This document shows positions 7,683 to 16,307 of a stretch of 38,317 bases of DNA, piece by piece. Position numbers and translations under genes: made by a program. The notes under the pieces are model-generated. The model ran no database searches. It was not told where the DNA came from and saw only the letters and a list, made by a program, of their open reading frames with translations. Each line of letters opens with the position of its first letter. Position 1 is the first letter of the stretch. The stretch covers positions 1-38,317 of the forward strand of contig JAJTBW010000011.1 in the NCBI GenBank assembly GCA_021286705.1. Reading direction: 5' to 3'. The DNA comes from Sphingobacteriia bacterium. GTDB taxonomy: Bacteria; Bacteroidota; Bacteroidia; Bacteroidales; TTA-H9.

Positions 7683-8996
7683 AAACCTCACAACACCCCT
7701 CCTAAATGACTCCTTCAATTCATTCAAATCTGATCTCTTAGGCATTAGCAGATAGCCAATACTAACCTTAGTAAATCTTACATAGATTACAAGGTAAACC
7801 ACTGTGGCAACAATATAACTCACATTGGTAGCCCATGCTGACCCAAGAATACCGAATTGAGGGATCAACCATAAATTCAAACCCACATTTATCAATAATG
7901 AAGGCAACAAAGCATATACTGCGAGCCAGGGTTTACCTAATCCAGCAAGATTACTCTCTAAGATCCTGAATACAACAAATGCTACGATTCCCGGGATAAT
8001 GGACTTAACTACTTCAATACTTCCAGAAAAGTCTTTACCAAAGATCATAGGCACCAAAATGGGTGCAAGATAGACAATGGCGATAGAACCGATTACCGAA
8101 ATAAGGAAACCCCAACGGAGTAATGACCCTACAGGCCTGACTGCCGCTTCTATTGAAGAAGAATTTGCAGTCCGACTCATTAAAACCAACCCGGCAGCAT
8201 AAGGCAATAACCACAACTGCTCACTAACCGAAACAGCCAAAGTATAAAACCCAACCTCCTCAGAACTTACCATCTTCTGTAAAAAGAGAATATCTACTTT
8301 ATAATTCAGCTGCAATAATATAAAGGTAAAAGCATACACCAAGCCTAATTTTACCAGGCTTTTAAGTAACCCCCGATCAAATGAGAAGTTGAAGTAGAAC
8401 TCTTTACGAAGCCTATAAGTGGTAATAGAAAAAACCGTAATCGACGAGATTAATGTTGCAATTAGTGCTCCTATAACCTCCAAACGTAACCAAACGACTA
8501 GAAGAAGAGTAAGAACCACATTAATTAATGGGGCGGTATAATAAATCCGATTAGCCTGTTTCACTCTATCCAATCCGAGATAACACCCAGAAAGGTAGAT
8601 TACTCCGATTGCAAAGGGAATACCGGTGATCACTAATAAAATCATTGCAACGGTATAGGCATTATTCTGTAAGATGCAATAGGTAACAATTGAAGCTATT
8701 ATTGCCATGATTGAAGCCATCATCCATAACGTCGCCACCGACCCAAGGACTGCTCCGGTTGGGTAATCTTTACGTCCAAGGTGCACGACAGCCGAACGGT
8801 GTATTCCCATTTGAACTAATGCCCCTGAGATCATTGCAACCACTAAAAGACCATTAAAGACCCCATATCCTCCAGGACCTAAAGATCTGGATAAAATGAT
8901 ATTCAAGATTAATACGGCAGCCATTGCTACGATATTACCTGTCAAGACACGCACGATATCACCTAATAATGAGGCACGTTGAGTGGTACTTTTCAT
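7671..8996 (-). CDS. Polysaccharide flippase (Wzx/MOP superfamily)
   Basis: A 441-residue polytopic membrane protein with about 12 hydrophobic segments arranged as two similar bundles, typical of Wzx-type flippases that move lipid-linked oligosaccharides across the inner membrane. The N-terminal GNIVAMAAVLILNIILSRSL and the following GPGGYGVFNGLL are characteristic of this family, in which helix 1 is followed by R.LGP..YG. It is divergent, with a 72-bp gap, from the WecE-like aminotransferase, which fits a surface-glycan locus. No glycosyltransferase or polymerase gene is nearby, so the locus looks minimal or split. On the minus strand TTG-N19-TAACTTTA (9030-9001) resembles a promoter but lies almost at the start codon. 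Confidence 0.88.
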   Translation of the reverse strand: MKSTTQRASLLGDIVRVLTGNIVAMAAVLILNIILSRSLGPGGYGVFNGLLVVAMISGALVQMGIHRSAVVHLGRKDYPTGAVLGSVATLWMMASIMAIIASIVTYCILQNNAYTVAMILLVITGIPFAIGVIYLSGCYLGLDRVKQANRIYYTAPLINVVLTLLLVVWLRLEVIGALIATLISSITVFSITTYRLRKEFYFNFSFDRGLLKSLVKLGLVYAFTFILLQLNYKVDILFLQKMVSSEEVGFYTLAVSVSEQLWLLPYAAGLVLMSRTANSSSIEAAVRPVGSLLRWGFLISVIGSIAIVYLAPILVPMIFGKDFSGSIEVVKSIIPGIVAFVVFRILESNLAGLGKPWLAVYALLPSLLINVGLNLWLIPQFGILGSAWATNVSYIVATVVYLVIYVRFTKVSIGYLLMPKRSDLNELKESFRRGVVRFSKK

Positions 8997-9068
8997 AGTC
9001 TAAAGTTACCACAATGAATGATACAGACAATTACTTTAATTTAGCGGAATAATTTCAATCCTATCGTC

Positions 9069-10199
9069 ATGAAGATCCCATTCAATAAACCATGGTTCAC
9101 AGGCAAGGAACCCCACCATATGCAGATGGCCGCTATCTTTGGTCAAATCTCTGGGAATGGAGCCTACACAAAGAAGTGTCATGAGTTTTTTGTTGACCGA
9201 TTTGGATTTGGGAAATCTCTTTTAACTACCAGCTGTAGTGATGCCCTCGAGATGACTGCGCTATTAGCACATATTGAACCCGGTGATGAAGTCATAATGC
9301 CTTCATTCACCTTCGTCTCAACTGCCAATGCATTCGTTATAAGAGGTGCAATTATTAAGTTTGCCGATACTACCCCTGAATACCCCAATATCTCTGCACA
9401 ACAGATAGCTGAATTGATCACAACAAAAACAAAGGCTATTGTAGTAGTGCACTACGCCGGAGCAGCTTGCGATATGAATGCAATCAATGCACTGGCTATA
9501 AAACATAACATCATTGTTATAGAAGATGCTGCCCATGCCCTGGGAGCATTCTATTATGGCCGTCCCTGTGGTACACTAGCTGATATGGCTACATTCTCAT
9601 TTCACGAAACCAAGAATATCATCTGTGGAGAGGGCGGAATGTTAGCTTTAAATAAAAAGGAGTACTTTAACAGGGCTGAGATTCTTTGGGAGAAGGGGAC
9701 TAACAGAGCTGCTTTTCACCGTGGAGAAGTAAACAAATATGGATGGGTTGATATCGGATCTTCTTTCCTCCCCTCTGAGCTTATCTCTGCATTTCTTTTT
9801 GCTCAACTGGAACAATTTGATGTTATTCAGATGGAACGAACCCGAGTCAAACGTGACTATCTAAAGCATTTTGACTCATTGAACAGAAGCGGGCATTTAA
9901 CTATTCCTAAATTACCGGATGGTGCAACTGAGAATGGTAACATGTTTTTCGCAGTTTGTAGAACAGGTGAAGAAAGAAATCAACTCATTAAGTATCTAAA
10001 TCACGAGGGGATTCATGCGGTCTTCCATTATTTGCCTCTGCACAATAGCCCATACTTCACTCCTCATCATGACGGTCGGCAGTTACCTAATACAATCAGA
10101 TTCTCTGAAAACATCATTCGATTCCCCTTCTACTCAGGATTGGAGACAGATGATATAGAATGGATCGCTAAAACGACTGCCAAATTCTTCAATCGATAA
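9069..10199 (+). CDS. wecE: dTDP-4-amino-4,6-dideoxygalactose transaminase (WecE/RffA-like)
   Basis: A 376-residue PLP-dependent sugar aminotransferase of the DegT/DnrJ/EryC1 class. It would convert dTDP-4-keto-6-deoxyglucose to dTDP-4-amino-4,6-dideoxygalactose with glutamate as donor. Visible hallmarks are PFNKPWFTG at the start, PGDEVIMPSFTFVSTANAF, the PLP-ring Asp in VIEDAAHALG, and the Schiff-base lysine in FSFHETKN (about residue 181), followed by EKGTNRAAFHRGEV. The similarity to E. coli WecE as I remember it is strong along the whole length. RmlA, needed earlier in the pathway, is encoded at 18498; RmlB is not in the window. It is divergent from the flippase, and its stop abuts that of the convergent formyltransferase-like gene, with no room for a terminator. 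Confidence 0.9.
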   Translation: MKIPFNKPWFTGKEPHHMQMAAIFGQISGNGAYTKKCHEFFVDRFGFGKSLLTTSCSDALEMTALLAHIEPGDEVIMPSFTFVSTANAFVIRGAIIKFADTTPEYPNISAQQIAELITTKTKAIVVVHYAGAACDMNAINALAIKHNIIVIEDAAHALGAFYYGRPCGTLADMATFSFHETKNIICGEGGMLALNKKEYFNRAEILWEKGTNRAAFHRGEVNKYGWVDIGSSFLPSELISAFLFAQLEQFDVIQMERTRVKRDYLKHFDSLNRSGHLTIPKLPDGATENGNMFFAVCRTGEERNQLIKYLNHEGIHAVFHYLPLHNSPYFTPHHDGRQLPNTIRFSENIIRFPFYSGLETDDIEWIAKTTAKFFNR

Positions 10200-10985
10200 T
10201 CACTTTTCCCGACTATAGAGTAGATGGCGAAAAATCACTTTTAAGTGAAAAAGGAGCCATTGCCCGAATTTGGGGATAGAATAAATTCTACCAAGCTCTT
10301 CTGGTTTAAGAGCCACAAAACCAGGAGTCATTACTCTCCTCAAGGCTTCAGCCATCATATCCCATGTTAACTCATCGACACGTCTTGAGGCGGTGATTAA
10401 TGTATCTCTCTTGTGCAATGGGATACTTCTCTCAGAAACAATATATCCACCATCGAGATCCTCGGTAATTAACTGAACAACGGTTCCAGCCTTTCTCTCT
10501 CCATTCAGAATCTCATAAAAAAGAGGAGGCTGTCCGCGATACTTTCGAAGATCACCAAAATGATAGGAGAGAACACCATATTTAAAACGGTTAATAAAAT
10601 CAGCCTTTACGATCTGATGATATCCAATAAAAACGGCCAGATCAGCTTGAGTAATTAGCAAATTGGCCTCAGGTGTAAGTCGCTTAAGCGAAGAGACCCT
10701 TTCTACAGGAAGCTCACCACAACAGGGAAGATCTTTAATCCTAACCGAATTATCCTTACCACGCCGTTTAATTCGCTTAGTTAGTCGTTGAATAGCCATA
10801 ACAATCATTGCACTTCCACGCTTTCTACGTAGGGATACCCTATACATCTCATACAAGGTTCTCTTTGGTCTGGGATTGAATATGACACCGATAATGGTAA
10901 CATTTTCAATATCGAGCATACTACAAAAGACCCTCTTGTTAAAAGGACCTAGCCTTGGAAATTCAGTAAATACAACTACCTTCAT
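10200..10985 (-). CDS. Formyltransferase-family protein with altered catalytic motif
   Basis: A 261-residue protein (from MKVVVFTEFPR) related to methionyl-tRNA and sugar N-formyltransferases, which transfer formyl from 10-formyl-tetrahydrofolate. The core motif region reads SYHFGDLRKYRGQPP, followed about 40 residues later by EDLDGG. In the family the catalytic triad is Asn-x-His plus Asp. Here His142 and Asp178 are present but the Asn position is Ser140. The N-terminal third is basic and atypical. An ATG at 11000 (overlapping the PPTase end by 11 bp) and a TTG at 11003 are alternative starts. It is the last gene of the EEP-PPTase-formyltransferase operon and converges on wecE, whose amino-sugar product would be a plausible formyl acceptor, though that link is inference. 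Confidence 0.7.
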   Translation of the reverse strand: MKVVVFTEFPRLGPFNKRVFCSMLDIENVTIIGVIFNPRPKRTLYEMYRVSLRRKRGSAMIVMAIQRLTKRIKRRGKDNSVRIKDLPCCGELPVERVSSLKRLTPEANLLITQADLAVFIGYHQIVKADFINRFKYGVLSYHFGDLRKYRGQPPLFYEILNGERKAGTVVQLITEDLDGGYIVSERSIPLHKRDTLITASRRVDELTWDMMAEALRRVMTPGFVALKPEELGRIYSIPKFGQWLLFHLKVIFRHLLYSREK

Positions 10986-10989
10986 TTTA

Positions 10990-12171
10990 CTACAATTCAT
11001 CAAGATTAATTAACCTTGTACTTTCTGGCTTAGTCATGGCACATGAGATAACCAACTCATTACACTCAAAGGTAAAGACAAAACAGGAGTTATTACAACT
11101 ATCAACTTGTAAGTCTTGACTCATTGTCTTGATTTTGTCATGCCTAGAAGGAACTAGCAAAGAAGAATTTGGAAATAATTCGCTTCTAATTTCCGCTGCC
11201 TGCTTGAAATCAAAAGAGATAACATCTGAATCCACTAGATTCTCTTCAAGCACTCCCCTATCAATAATTTTAAATTGAGGAGTTACTAATTGAGAGCCGA
11301 TACTTAGATCCATTTCGGAAAGGTTATCCACTAGTCCCACGCCAAGCCATTTAAGGAATGCCTCCTTTTTAGTCCAATGCTTATAAAATTGAACATTACC
11401 TTCAGATCTTATCAGCAATTGTTCCTTATAAGAAAAGAACAGACCACTATCCACTATCTCTTTTGCTTTTGTAGATAGGGGCAAATTCTTATCATTACCT
11501 TGATATAAACTAAGAGGATCCTCTTCAATATCTAATCCGACTTCGACGTTATACGATAACAGGAGTGCACATCGGATTCCCGAATCGGAGAAATTAAAAG
11601 AGAAAGAATTATCATGAGAAAGATTAGCCAAATATGGTTTTCCATAGAGATTATAGGCAAATCGAATTTTATCGGGAGGCACTAAGAGTTCCGCAGAAAG
11701 AATGAGTTTAACAAAAATATGAGCTAAAAAAAACCTAACTGAATGCTCCGGTTGTTTAAACTTGAGACCCCGTTTCAATTCGATATGATCAAGGCAATTG
11801 ATTGCCAGAAAAAGCAGCGATTTATCAACCAGAATAGCTGATAACCTACCCAGGTCAAATTGATTAAGCCAAGGTTGATAAAGATTAAATAGAAAGTCCG
11901 GCGTGGAATTATTAGGGAAGGGATCTGACTTCAGAGCCAGAATATAACGCTCACAGAAATCAGAAAAAAGAGGCAAAGAGGAGACTTTATATGTCCATAT
12001 TGAGAAGAAATGAAGCAGGTTCTCACGACTAGCACTGAAAAGGAACAGCCTTGCTTCAGAGCATGGTTCTGATGGCAAGGCTGTTTCTAAGAGATCGTGA
12101 AAAGACTCATGGGTCAGGTCAACTGAACAGACCTGAAAGGTTGAGTACGGAAATAAGTTACTTTGTTTCAC
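10990..12171 (-). CDS. Sfp-type 4'-phosphopantetheinyl transferase with long N-terminal extension
   Basis: A 393-residue protein whose part from about 140 to 300 is a phosphopantetheinyl transferase, the enzyme class that loads carrier proteins with the CoA-derived arm. Landmarks are RFAYNLYGKPYL (170-181), VGLDIEE (211-217, metal ligands Asp214 and Glu216) and HWTKKEAFLKWLGVGL (265-280, Glu270). The usual SHSG motif is SDSG here, so Asp196 stands where CoA-contacting His is expected. Residues 1-135 and the last ~100 residues have no recognisable domain; family members are usually 200-250 residues. Translation appears to start at GTG, overlapping the upstream EEP gene by 14 bp. No acyl carrier protein, PKS or NRPS gene is in the window, so the substrate is unknown. 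Confidence 0.78.
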   Translation of the reverse strand: MKQSNLFPYSTFQVCSVDLTHESFHDLLETALPSEPCSEARLFLFSASRENLLHFFSIWTYKVSSLPLFSDFCERYILALKSDPFPNNSTPDFLFNLYQPWLNQFDLGRLSAILVDKSLLFLAINCLDHIELKRGLKFKQPEHSVRFFLAHIFVKLILSAELLVPPDKIRFAYNLYGKPYLANLSHDNSFSFNFSDSGIRCALLLSYNVEVGLDIEEDPLSLYQGNDKNLPLSTKAKEIVDSGLFFSYKEQLLIRSEGNVQFYKHWTKKEAFLKWLGVGLVDNLSEMDLSIGSQLVTPQFKIIDRGVLEENLVDSDVISFDFKQAAEIRSELFPNSSLLVPSRHDKIKTMSQDLQVDSCNNSCFVFTFECNELVISCAMTKPESTRLINLDEL

Positions 12172-13219
12172 TCACCAAAATTACATACACAGGAAGGTGA
12201 TCGCTATATCCACCCTTAAAATCATTTCCTACGTATGTGCGGAATGGATACCCTTTAAACTGGCCTTCTTTCTGAAGAAGAAAAGGTTTATTGAATATTC
12301 TGGCTTGATAGAACCTATATTTATTGTTTTGATCTAGCAGAGGTTGACTAACGATAATTTGATCAAAGAGGTTCCATGAATCGCGATAAGCGAGTGAGCC
12401 ATTTCCATCTTTAAAGATTTGCCACATAGGGTTAAAGAGGCCTTTATCAGCAACCTTATTCTTTTTCCCTTCGGCTCCCAGATATTTTACAACAGACTCA
12501 TCAACGGGATCATCATTAAGGTCGCCCATGATTAAAACAGCAGCCTTAGGGTTAATAGCATATAAAGAGTCAACTGACTTTTTAACCAGAGAAGCTGCTG
12601 CATTTCTTAGGTGAGCACTAGCCTCTTGACCACCACGACGAGAAGGCCAGTGGTTAACAATAATATAGATTTGTTGACCATCAAAGATACCCCCGACAAC
12701 CAATTGATCTCTGGTCTTAAAATCAGGCATTTCGGGAATTCTTAGTCTAACGCTTCTTGCGGAGGTAACCTGAAGGAGATCTTGACGATAGATCAGTCCT
12801 ACATCAACACCTCTGGCATCGGGGCCATCAAAGTGGACGATACCGTAGTTACGGCCAGCTAGCTTGGGCATTTTAATAAGATCCTCGAGCACCGAACGGT
12901 TTTCGATTTCAGAGACCCCCAGAGCCATAAGACCTTTGGGATCTATTTCAGAACCAATCTGAGAAATAACATCAGATAAGTTGTTAAGCTTAATCATATA
13001 ACGTTTACCGGTATAGTGATTAATCCCTTCCGGGGTAAACTCTTCATCATTAACACCCTCTTGATTTATAGTATCAAAAAGGTTTTCAACATTATAGAAG
13101 CCGATAGTAACAGCTTTTACCTGCTTTTGTTGAGCAAGGAGAGTTGTAGAATTCCAACTAAATAAAAACACTCCTAATACAACAATCAAGGCTGAGTGCG
13201 AAAAGGTGGAACGTATCAT
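12158..13219 (-). CDS. Secreted endonuclease/exonuclease/phosphatase (EEP) family protein
   Basis: A 353-residue exported hydrolase. Residues 1-30 form a signal peptide ending LLAQQ. The metal-dependent EEP active site is complete: NVENLFD near the N-terminus, the metal-binding Glu in GVSEIENRS, His in VNHWPSRRGG, the GDLNDDP motif, and the C-terminal YSDHLP. Members cleave phosphodiester or phosphomonoester bonds in nucleic acids, inositol phosphates or lipids. The signal peptide puts it in the periplasm or outside. It is divergent from a TonB receptor and DUF5689 lipoprotein, suggesting that it processes a phosphorylated substrate captured or imported by them. A -7 element TATCTTTG lies at 13296-13289. 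It is the first gene of an operon with the PPTase and formyltransferase. Confidence 0.9.
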   Translation of the reverse strand: MIRSTFSHSALIVVLGVFLFSWNSTTLLAQQKQVKAVTIGFYNVENLFDTINQEGVNDEEFTPEGINHYTGKRYMIKLNNLSDVISQIGSEIDPKGLMALGVSEIENRSVLEDLIKMPKLAGRNYGIVHFDGPDARGVDVGLIYRQDLLQVTSARSVRLRIPEMPDFKTRDQLVVGGIFDGQQIYIIVNHWPSRRGGQEASAHLRNAAASLVKKSVDSLYAINPKAAVLIMGDLNDDPVDESVVKYLGAEGKKNKVADKGLFNPMWQIFKDGNGSLAYRDSWNLFDQIIVSQPLLDQNNKYRFYQARIFNKPFLLQKEGQFKGYPFRTYVGNDFKGGYSDHLPVYVILVSETK

Positions 13220-13288
13220 AAATCTATTTTGATTAATTTATTCCAGGTATAAATATTGCCGAAGTCGATCTGACTTTTCATCAGGCAG

Positions 13289-13296
13289 CAAAGATA
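13289..13296 (-). promoter_or_regulatory. Promoter -7 element for the EEP operon
   Basis: Reading the minus strand, TATCTTTG at 13296-13289 matches the Bacteroidota -7 consensus. The leader to the ATG at 13219 would be about 65 nt. I see no good -33 element at the expected 19-21 bp spacing. Confidence 0.45.
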
Positions 13297-13571
13297 TAAC
13301 CATTGATTGGGATAAACATTAACGCAATGCAAATAGATTAAATAAGTCACATGGTTAAGGCATAAGCATAAGTATACTGATCTAGTACCACTTATCATTT
13401 AAAACACTCAAAAATCAGTCAATGGTATCAGGAAAGTTACATAACCTTAACCTACATGCAATAGCTTTTTCGTTACTTTGCACGAATTTCTCTGATCGTA
13501 ACTGAATATCAATAACAGAAGACCAACAACAGCAGGAAGATCGGAGATTAGAACAATTACACAAATTATAT
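13297..13571. other. Divergent intergenic region, EEP operon / TonB receptor
   Basis: This is AT-rich non-coding DNA between divergent operons. Facing right, TTACTTTG at 13473-13480 resembles a -7 element (TAnnTTTG with one mismatch) about 90 nt before the receptor ATG. No operator-like palindrome, riboswitch or RNA gene is evident. Confidence 0.4.
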
Positions 13572-16280
13572 ATGAGGAGATTATTCACAACTTTTACGCT
13601 TCTTCTGATCACCCTCGTAGCCTACACACAAACAGGCACCCTAACGGGACGGATCGTTGATCATGTAAATGGCACACCCATTCCTCGAGCAAATGTTATA
13701 GCCGGTTTGGTTCAAACCGCTACAGATGCTAACGGGGAATACACTATCAGTGGACTTCCTATAGGAAAGGTAACCGTAACAGTAACCGGATCGGGCATCG
13801 AGACAATCTCTAATGAGATAGAGATTAAAGCCGGTGATAATGATTGGTCACCCAAACCACATCTTAGTGGAATCAATGAAGGTGAAAGCCGTGGAGTAGC
13901 TGATGTGGCACTAACCCAACTCGATTTAGATGATGAGGGAAGAGGACAATCAGTTTCTGGCCTACTTTCATCAAGTGGTGACGCTTTTTCCAGTGCTGCC
14001 AGTTATGTTTTTAGTGCAGCTTATTTCAAAGCCAGAGGATATGACTCTGAAAATTCAGCTGTTTACATGAATGGCGTTAAAGTTAATGACGCTGAAACAG
14101 GTTGGCCAGCTTGGAGCGAATGGGGTGGATTAAACGATGTTACTCGTAACAAAGAGACCACATTAGGCATGAATCCATCAGAGTTTGCATTCGGACTACC
14201 TGGTGGAGCAACAAATATTATTACCCGTGCATCTCAACAGAGGAAACAGACTAAATTAACCTACTCATTTGGTAATAAGTCATACACTCATAGGGCAATG
14301 TTTACTCATTCAACCGGGCTTATGCAGAACGGTTGGGCTTTTAGTGTATCAGCCTCGAAGAGATATGGTGAAGAAGGTTTGATAGATGGCTCATTCTATG
14401 ATTCATACTCATACTTTGCAGCTGCTGAAAAGAAATTCAATGAGAGACACTCTCTAGCTTTTTCTGTCATGGGTGTTCCAACCAAAAGAGCTCAACGTGG
14501 AGCCATCTCTCAAGAAATGTTAGATTTAACTGGTGATATATACTACAACCCAAACTGGGGCTACCAAAACGGAGAGAAACGGTCGGCTCGTATAAAGCAT
14601 TTCCATGAACCAATCTTTACACTAAATCACTATTGGGATATCACACCAAAGACAAGATTAACTACAAGTCTTTATTATCAGTTTGGATTTAATGGAACCA
14701 AGGCACTTAACTGGTACAATGCAGCTGATCCAAGACCTGACTACTATCGCAATCTTCCAAGCTATTATTACTTAAATGGTAATACTACAGCCGGTGATCA
14801 ACTCACTGAGTTATGGAAAAACGACCCTTCAGTTCGTCAAGTAGACTGGAATGCGATGTATCAGGCTAACTATACCCAAAATGGAGCTGGCAAAACAGCT
14901 GCCTATATTATGGAAGATCGTCGTATTGACCAGAAGAACTTAGGTTTAAACATCCTTCTTAACTCTCAGATCAATGACTATCTAAAGATTAACGGAGGTA
15001 TTGAGGTGAAAAAATATGCTGGTCATCACTATAAACTCATTGATGATTTACTCGGTGCAAATTACTGGTTAGATGTTGATCAGTTTGCAGAGCGCGATTT
15101 CAATTCCGATTCAATTGCCAATCAGAGTGACGTCAATAACCCCAATCGTAAAGTTTATGAAGGAGACACTTATGGATACAACTATAAGCTCCATCAGGAT
15201 GAAGCTAATCTTTGGGCTAATGCTGAATTCTCATTCGCCAAGATCGACTTTTATGTAGGCGCTCAGGTCAACTACAATAACATGTGGCGTGAGGGTCTTT
15301 ATAAGAATGGTCGCTTCCCCGAAAACTCTTATGGTGACTCAGAGAAAAAAGACTATGTATCACCAGGTGCAAAAGCCGGTGCAACCTATAAGATTAATGG
15401 CAGAAACTATATCGTTGCGAACGTTTTAGCTATGCAACGTGCGCCAGTGCTTCGTGACGCCTTTTTATCACAACGCATCAGCAATCAGTATGCACCAGGT
15501 CTTGATCAGGAAAAAATTCTTGGTGGTGAGTTAAGCTACATTCTTCGTACACCAATCGTTAAAGCAAGATTAACAGCCTACCATACTGAATTCAAAGATC
15601 AGGTTGAGCTTAGAAGCTTCTATCACGAAGATTACAACACCTTCGTTAACATGGTCATGACCGGTATCAACAAGACTCACCAAGGTATTGAAGCAGGACT
15701 TGAATTAGCTGTTACTCCATCATTAACAGCTTCAGCAGCTGCCTCTTTCGGTGATTTCAGATATACAAATCGCCCAACGGCCACCACAACTGCAGAAAAC
15801 GGGTCAGTATCAGACATAACGGAAACCGTTTATATTAAAAACTTCTATGTTCCAGGAGCACAGACCAATGGTACAGTTGGTCTTGCTTACAGACTACCCA
15901 GTTACTGGTTCTTCAATGTTAATGCAAATTACTTTGCAGATAGCTATCTCGATTTTGACCCAACCCGCCGCACACTAAGAGCCGTAGATGGTCTCTATGA
16001 AGCAGGTGATATAGAAAAAATCAATGAGATTACAGCTCAAGAAAAGCTAGCTGATGTATTCACTTTGGACGCTTCAATTGGCAAGTCACTGAAATTTGGG
16101 AAATATTATCTAAACCTAAACTTTAGTGTCTCTAACATACTAGACAATAAAGACCTAATTACCGGAGGTTACGAACAATTGCGTTTCGACTTTGATACAC
16201 AAGACAAGAATCGTTTCCCTTCAAAATACTACTATGGCCTGGGCCGTACCTACTATCTTAATATCGGATTCCGCTTTTAA
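13572..16280 (+). CDS. TonB-dependent receptor with carboxypeptidase-like N-terminal domain
   Basis: A 902-residue outer-membrane receptor. Residues 1-20 are a signal peptide (MRRLFTTFTLLLITLVAYTQ). Residues ~22-105 form a carboxypeptidase-regulatory-like beta domain (GTLTGRIVDHVNGTPIPRAN, then GEYTISGLPIGKVTV). A plug domain follows (AVYMNGVKVNDAETGWPAW, GLPGGATNIITR), then a long aromatic-rich barrel ending RTYYLNIGFRF with a C-terminal Phe. It takes up a bulky or scarce substrate using TonB energy. No SusD gene is adjacent. Instead a DUF5689 lipoprotein follows after a 27-bp gap and a secreted EEP hydrolase is divergent, so the ligand may be a nucleic-acid or phosphoester compound. Specificity is inference. 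Confidence 0.92.
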   Translation: MRRLFTTFTLLLITLVAYTQTGTLTGRIVDHVNGTPIPRANVIAGLVQTATDANGEYTISGLPIGKVTVTVTGSGIETISNEIEIKAGDNDWSPKPHLSGINEGESRGVADVALTQLDLDDEGRGQSVSGLLSSSGDAFSSAASYVFSAAYFKARGYDSENSAVYMNGVKVNDAETGWPAWSEWGGLNDVTRNKETTLGMNPSEFAFGLPGGATNIITRASQQRKQTKLTYSFGNKSYTHRAMFTHSTGLMQNGWAFSVSASKRYGEEGLIDGSFYDSYSYFAAAEKKFNERHSLAFSVMGVPTKRAQRGAISQEMLDLTGDIYYNPNWGYQNGEKRSARIKHFHEPIFTLNHYWDITPKTRLTTSLYYQFGFNGTKALNWYNAADPRPDYYRNLPSYYYLNGNTTAGDQLTELWKNDPSVRQVDWNAMYQANYTQNGAGKTAAYIMEDRRIDQKNLGLNILLNSQINDYLKINGGIEVKKYAGHHYKLIDDLLGANYWLDVDQFAERDFNSDSIANQSDVNNPNRKVYEGDTYGYNYKLHQDEANLWANAEFSFAKIDFYVGAQVNYNNMWREGLYKNGRFPENSYGDSEKKDYVSPGAKAGATYKINGRNYIVANVLAMQRAPVLRDAFLSQRISNQYAPGLDQEKILGGELSYILRTPIVKARLTAYHTEFKDQVELRSFYHEDYNTFVNMVMTGINKTHQGIEAGLELAVTPSLTASAAASFGDFRYTNRPTATTTAENGSVSDITETVYIKNFYVPGAQTNGTVGLAYRLPSYWFFNVNANYFADSYLDFDPTRRTLRAVDGLYEAGDIEKINEITAQEKLADVFTLDASIGKSLKFGKYYLNLNFSVSNILDNKDLITGGYEQLRFDFDTQDKNRFPSKYYYGLGRTYYLNIGFRF

Positions 16281-16307
16281 TCATTGAAACAAAACACACT
16301 AAATAAT

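Noticed and set aside
7552..7755. 67-codon frame between the DUF4403 and flippase genes
   Set aside because: It translates the purine repeat into Arg/Glu/Gly low-complexity sequence and then runs antisense into the flippase gene.
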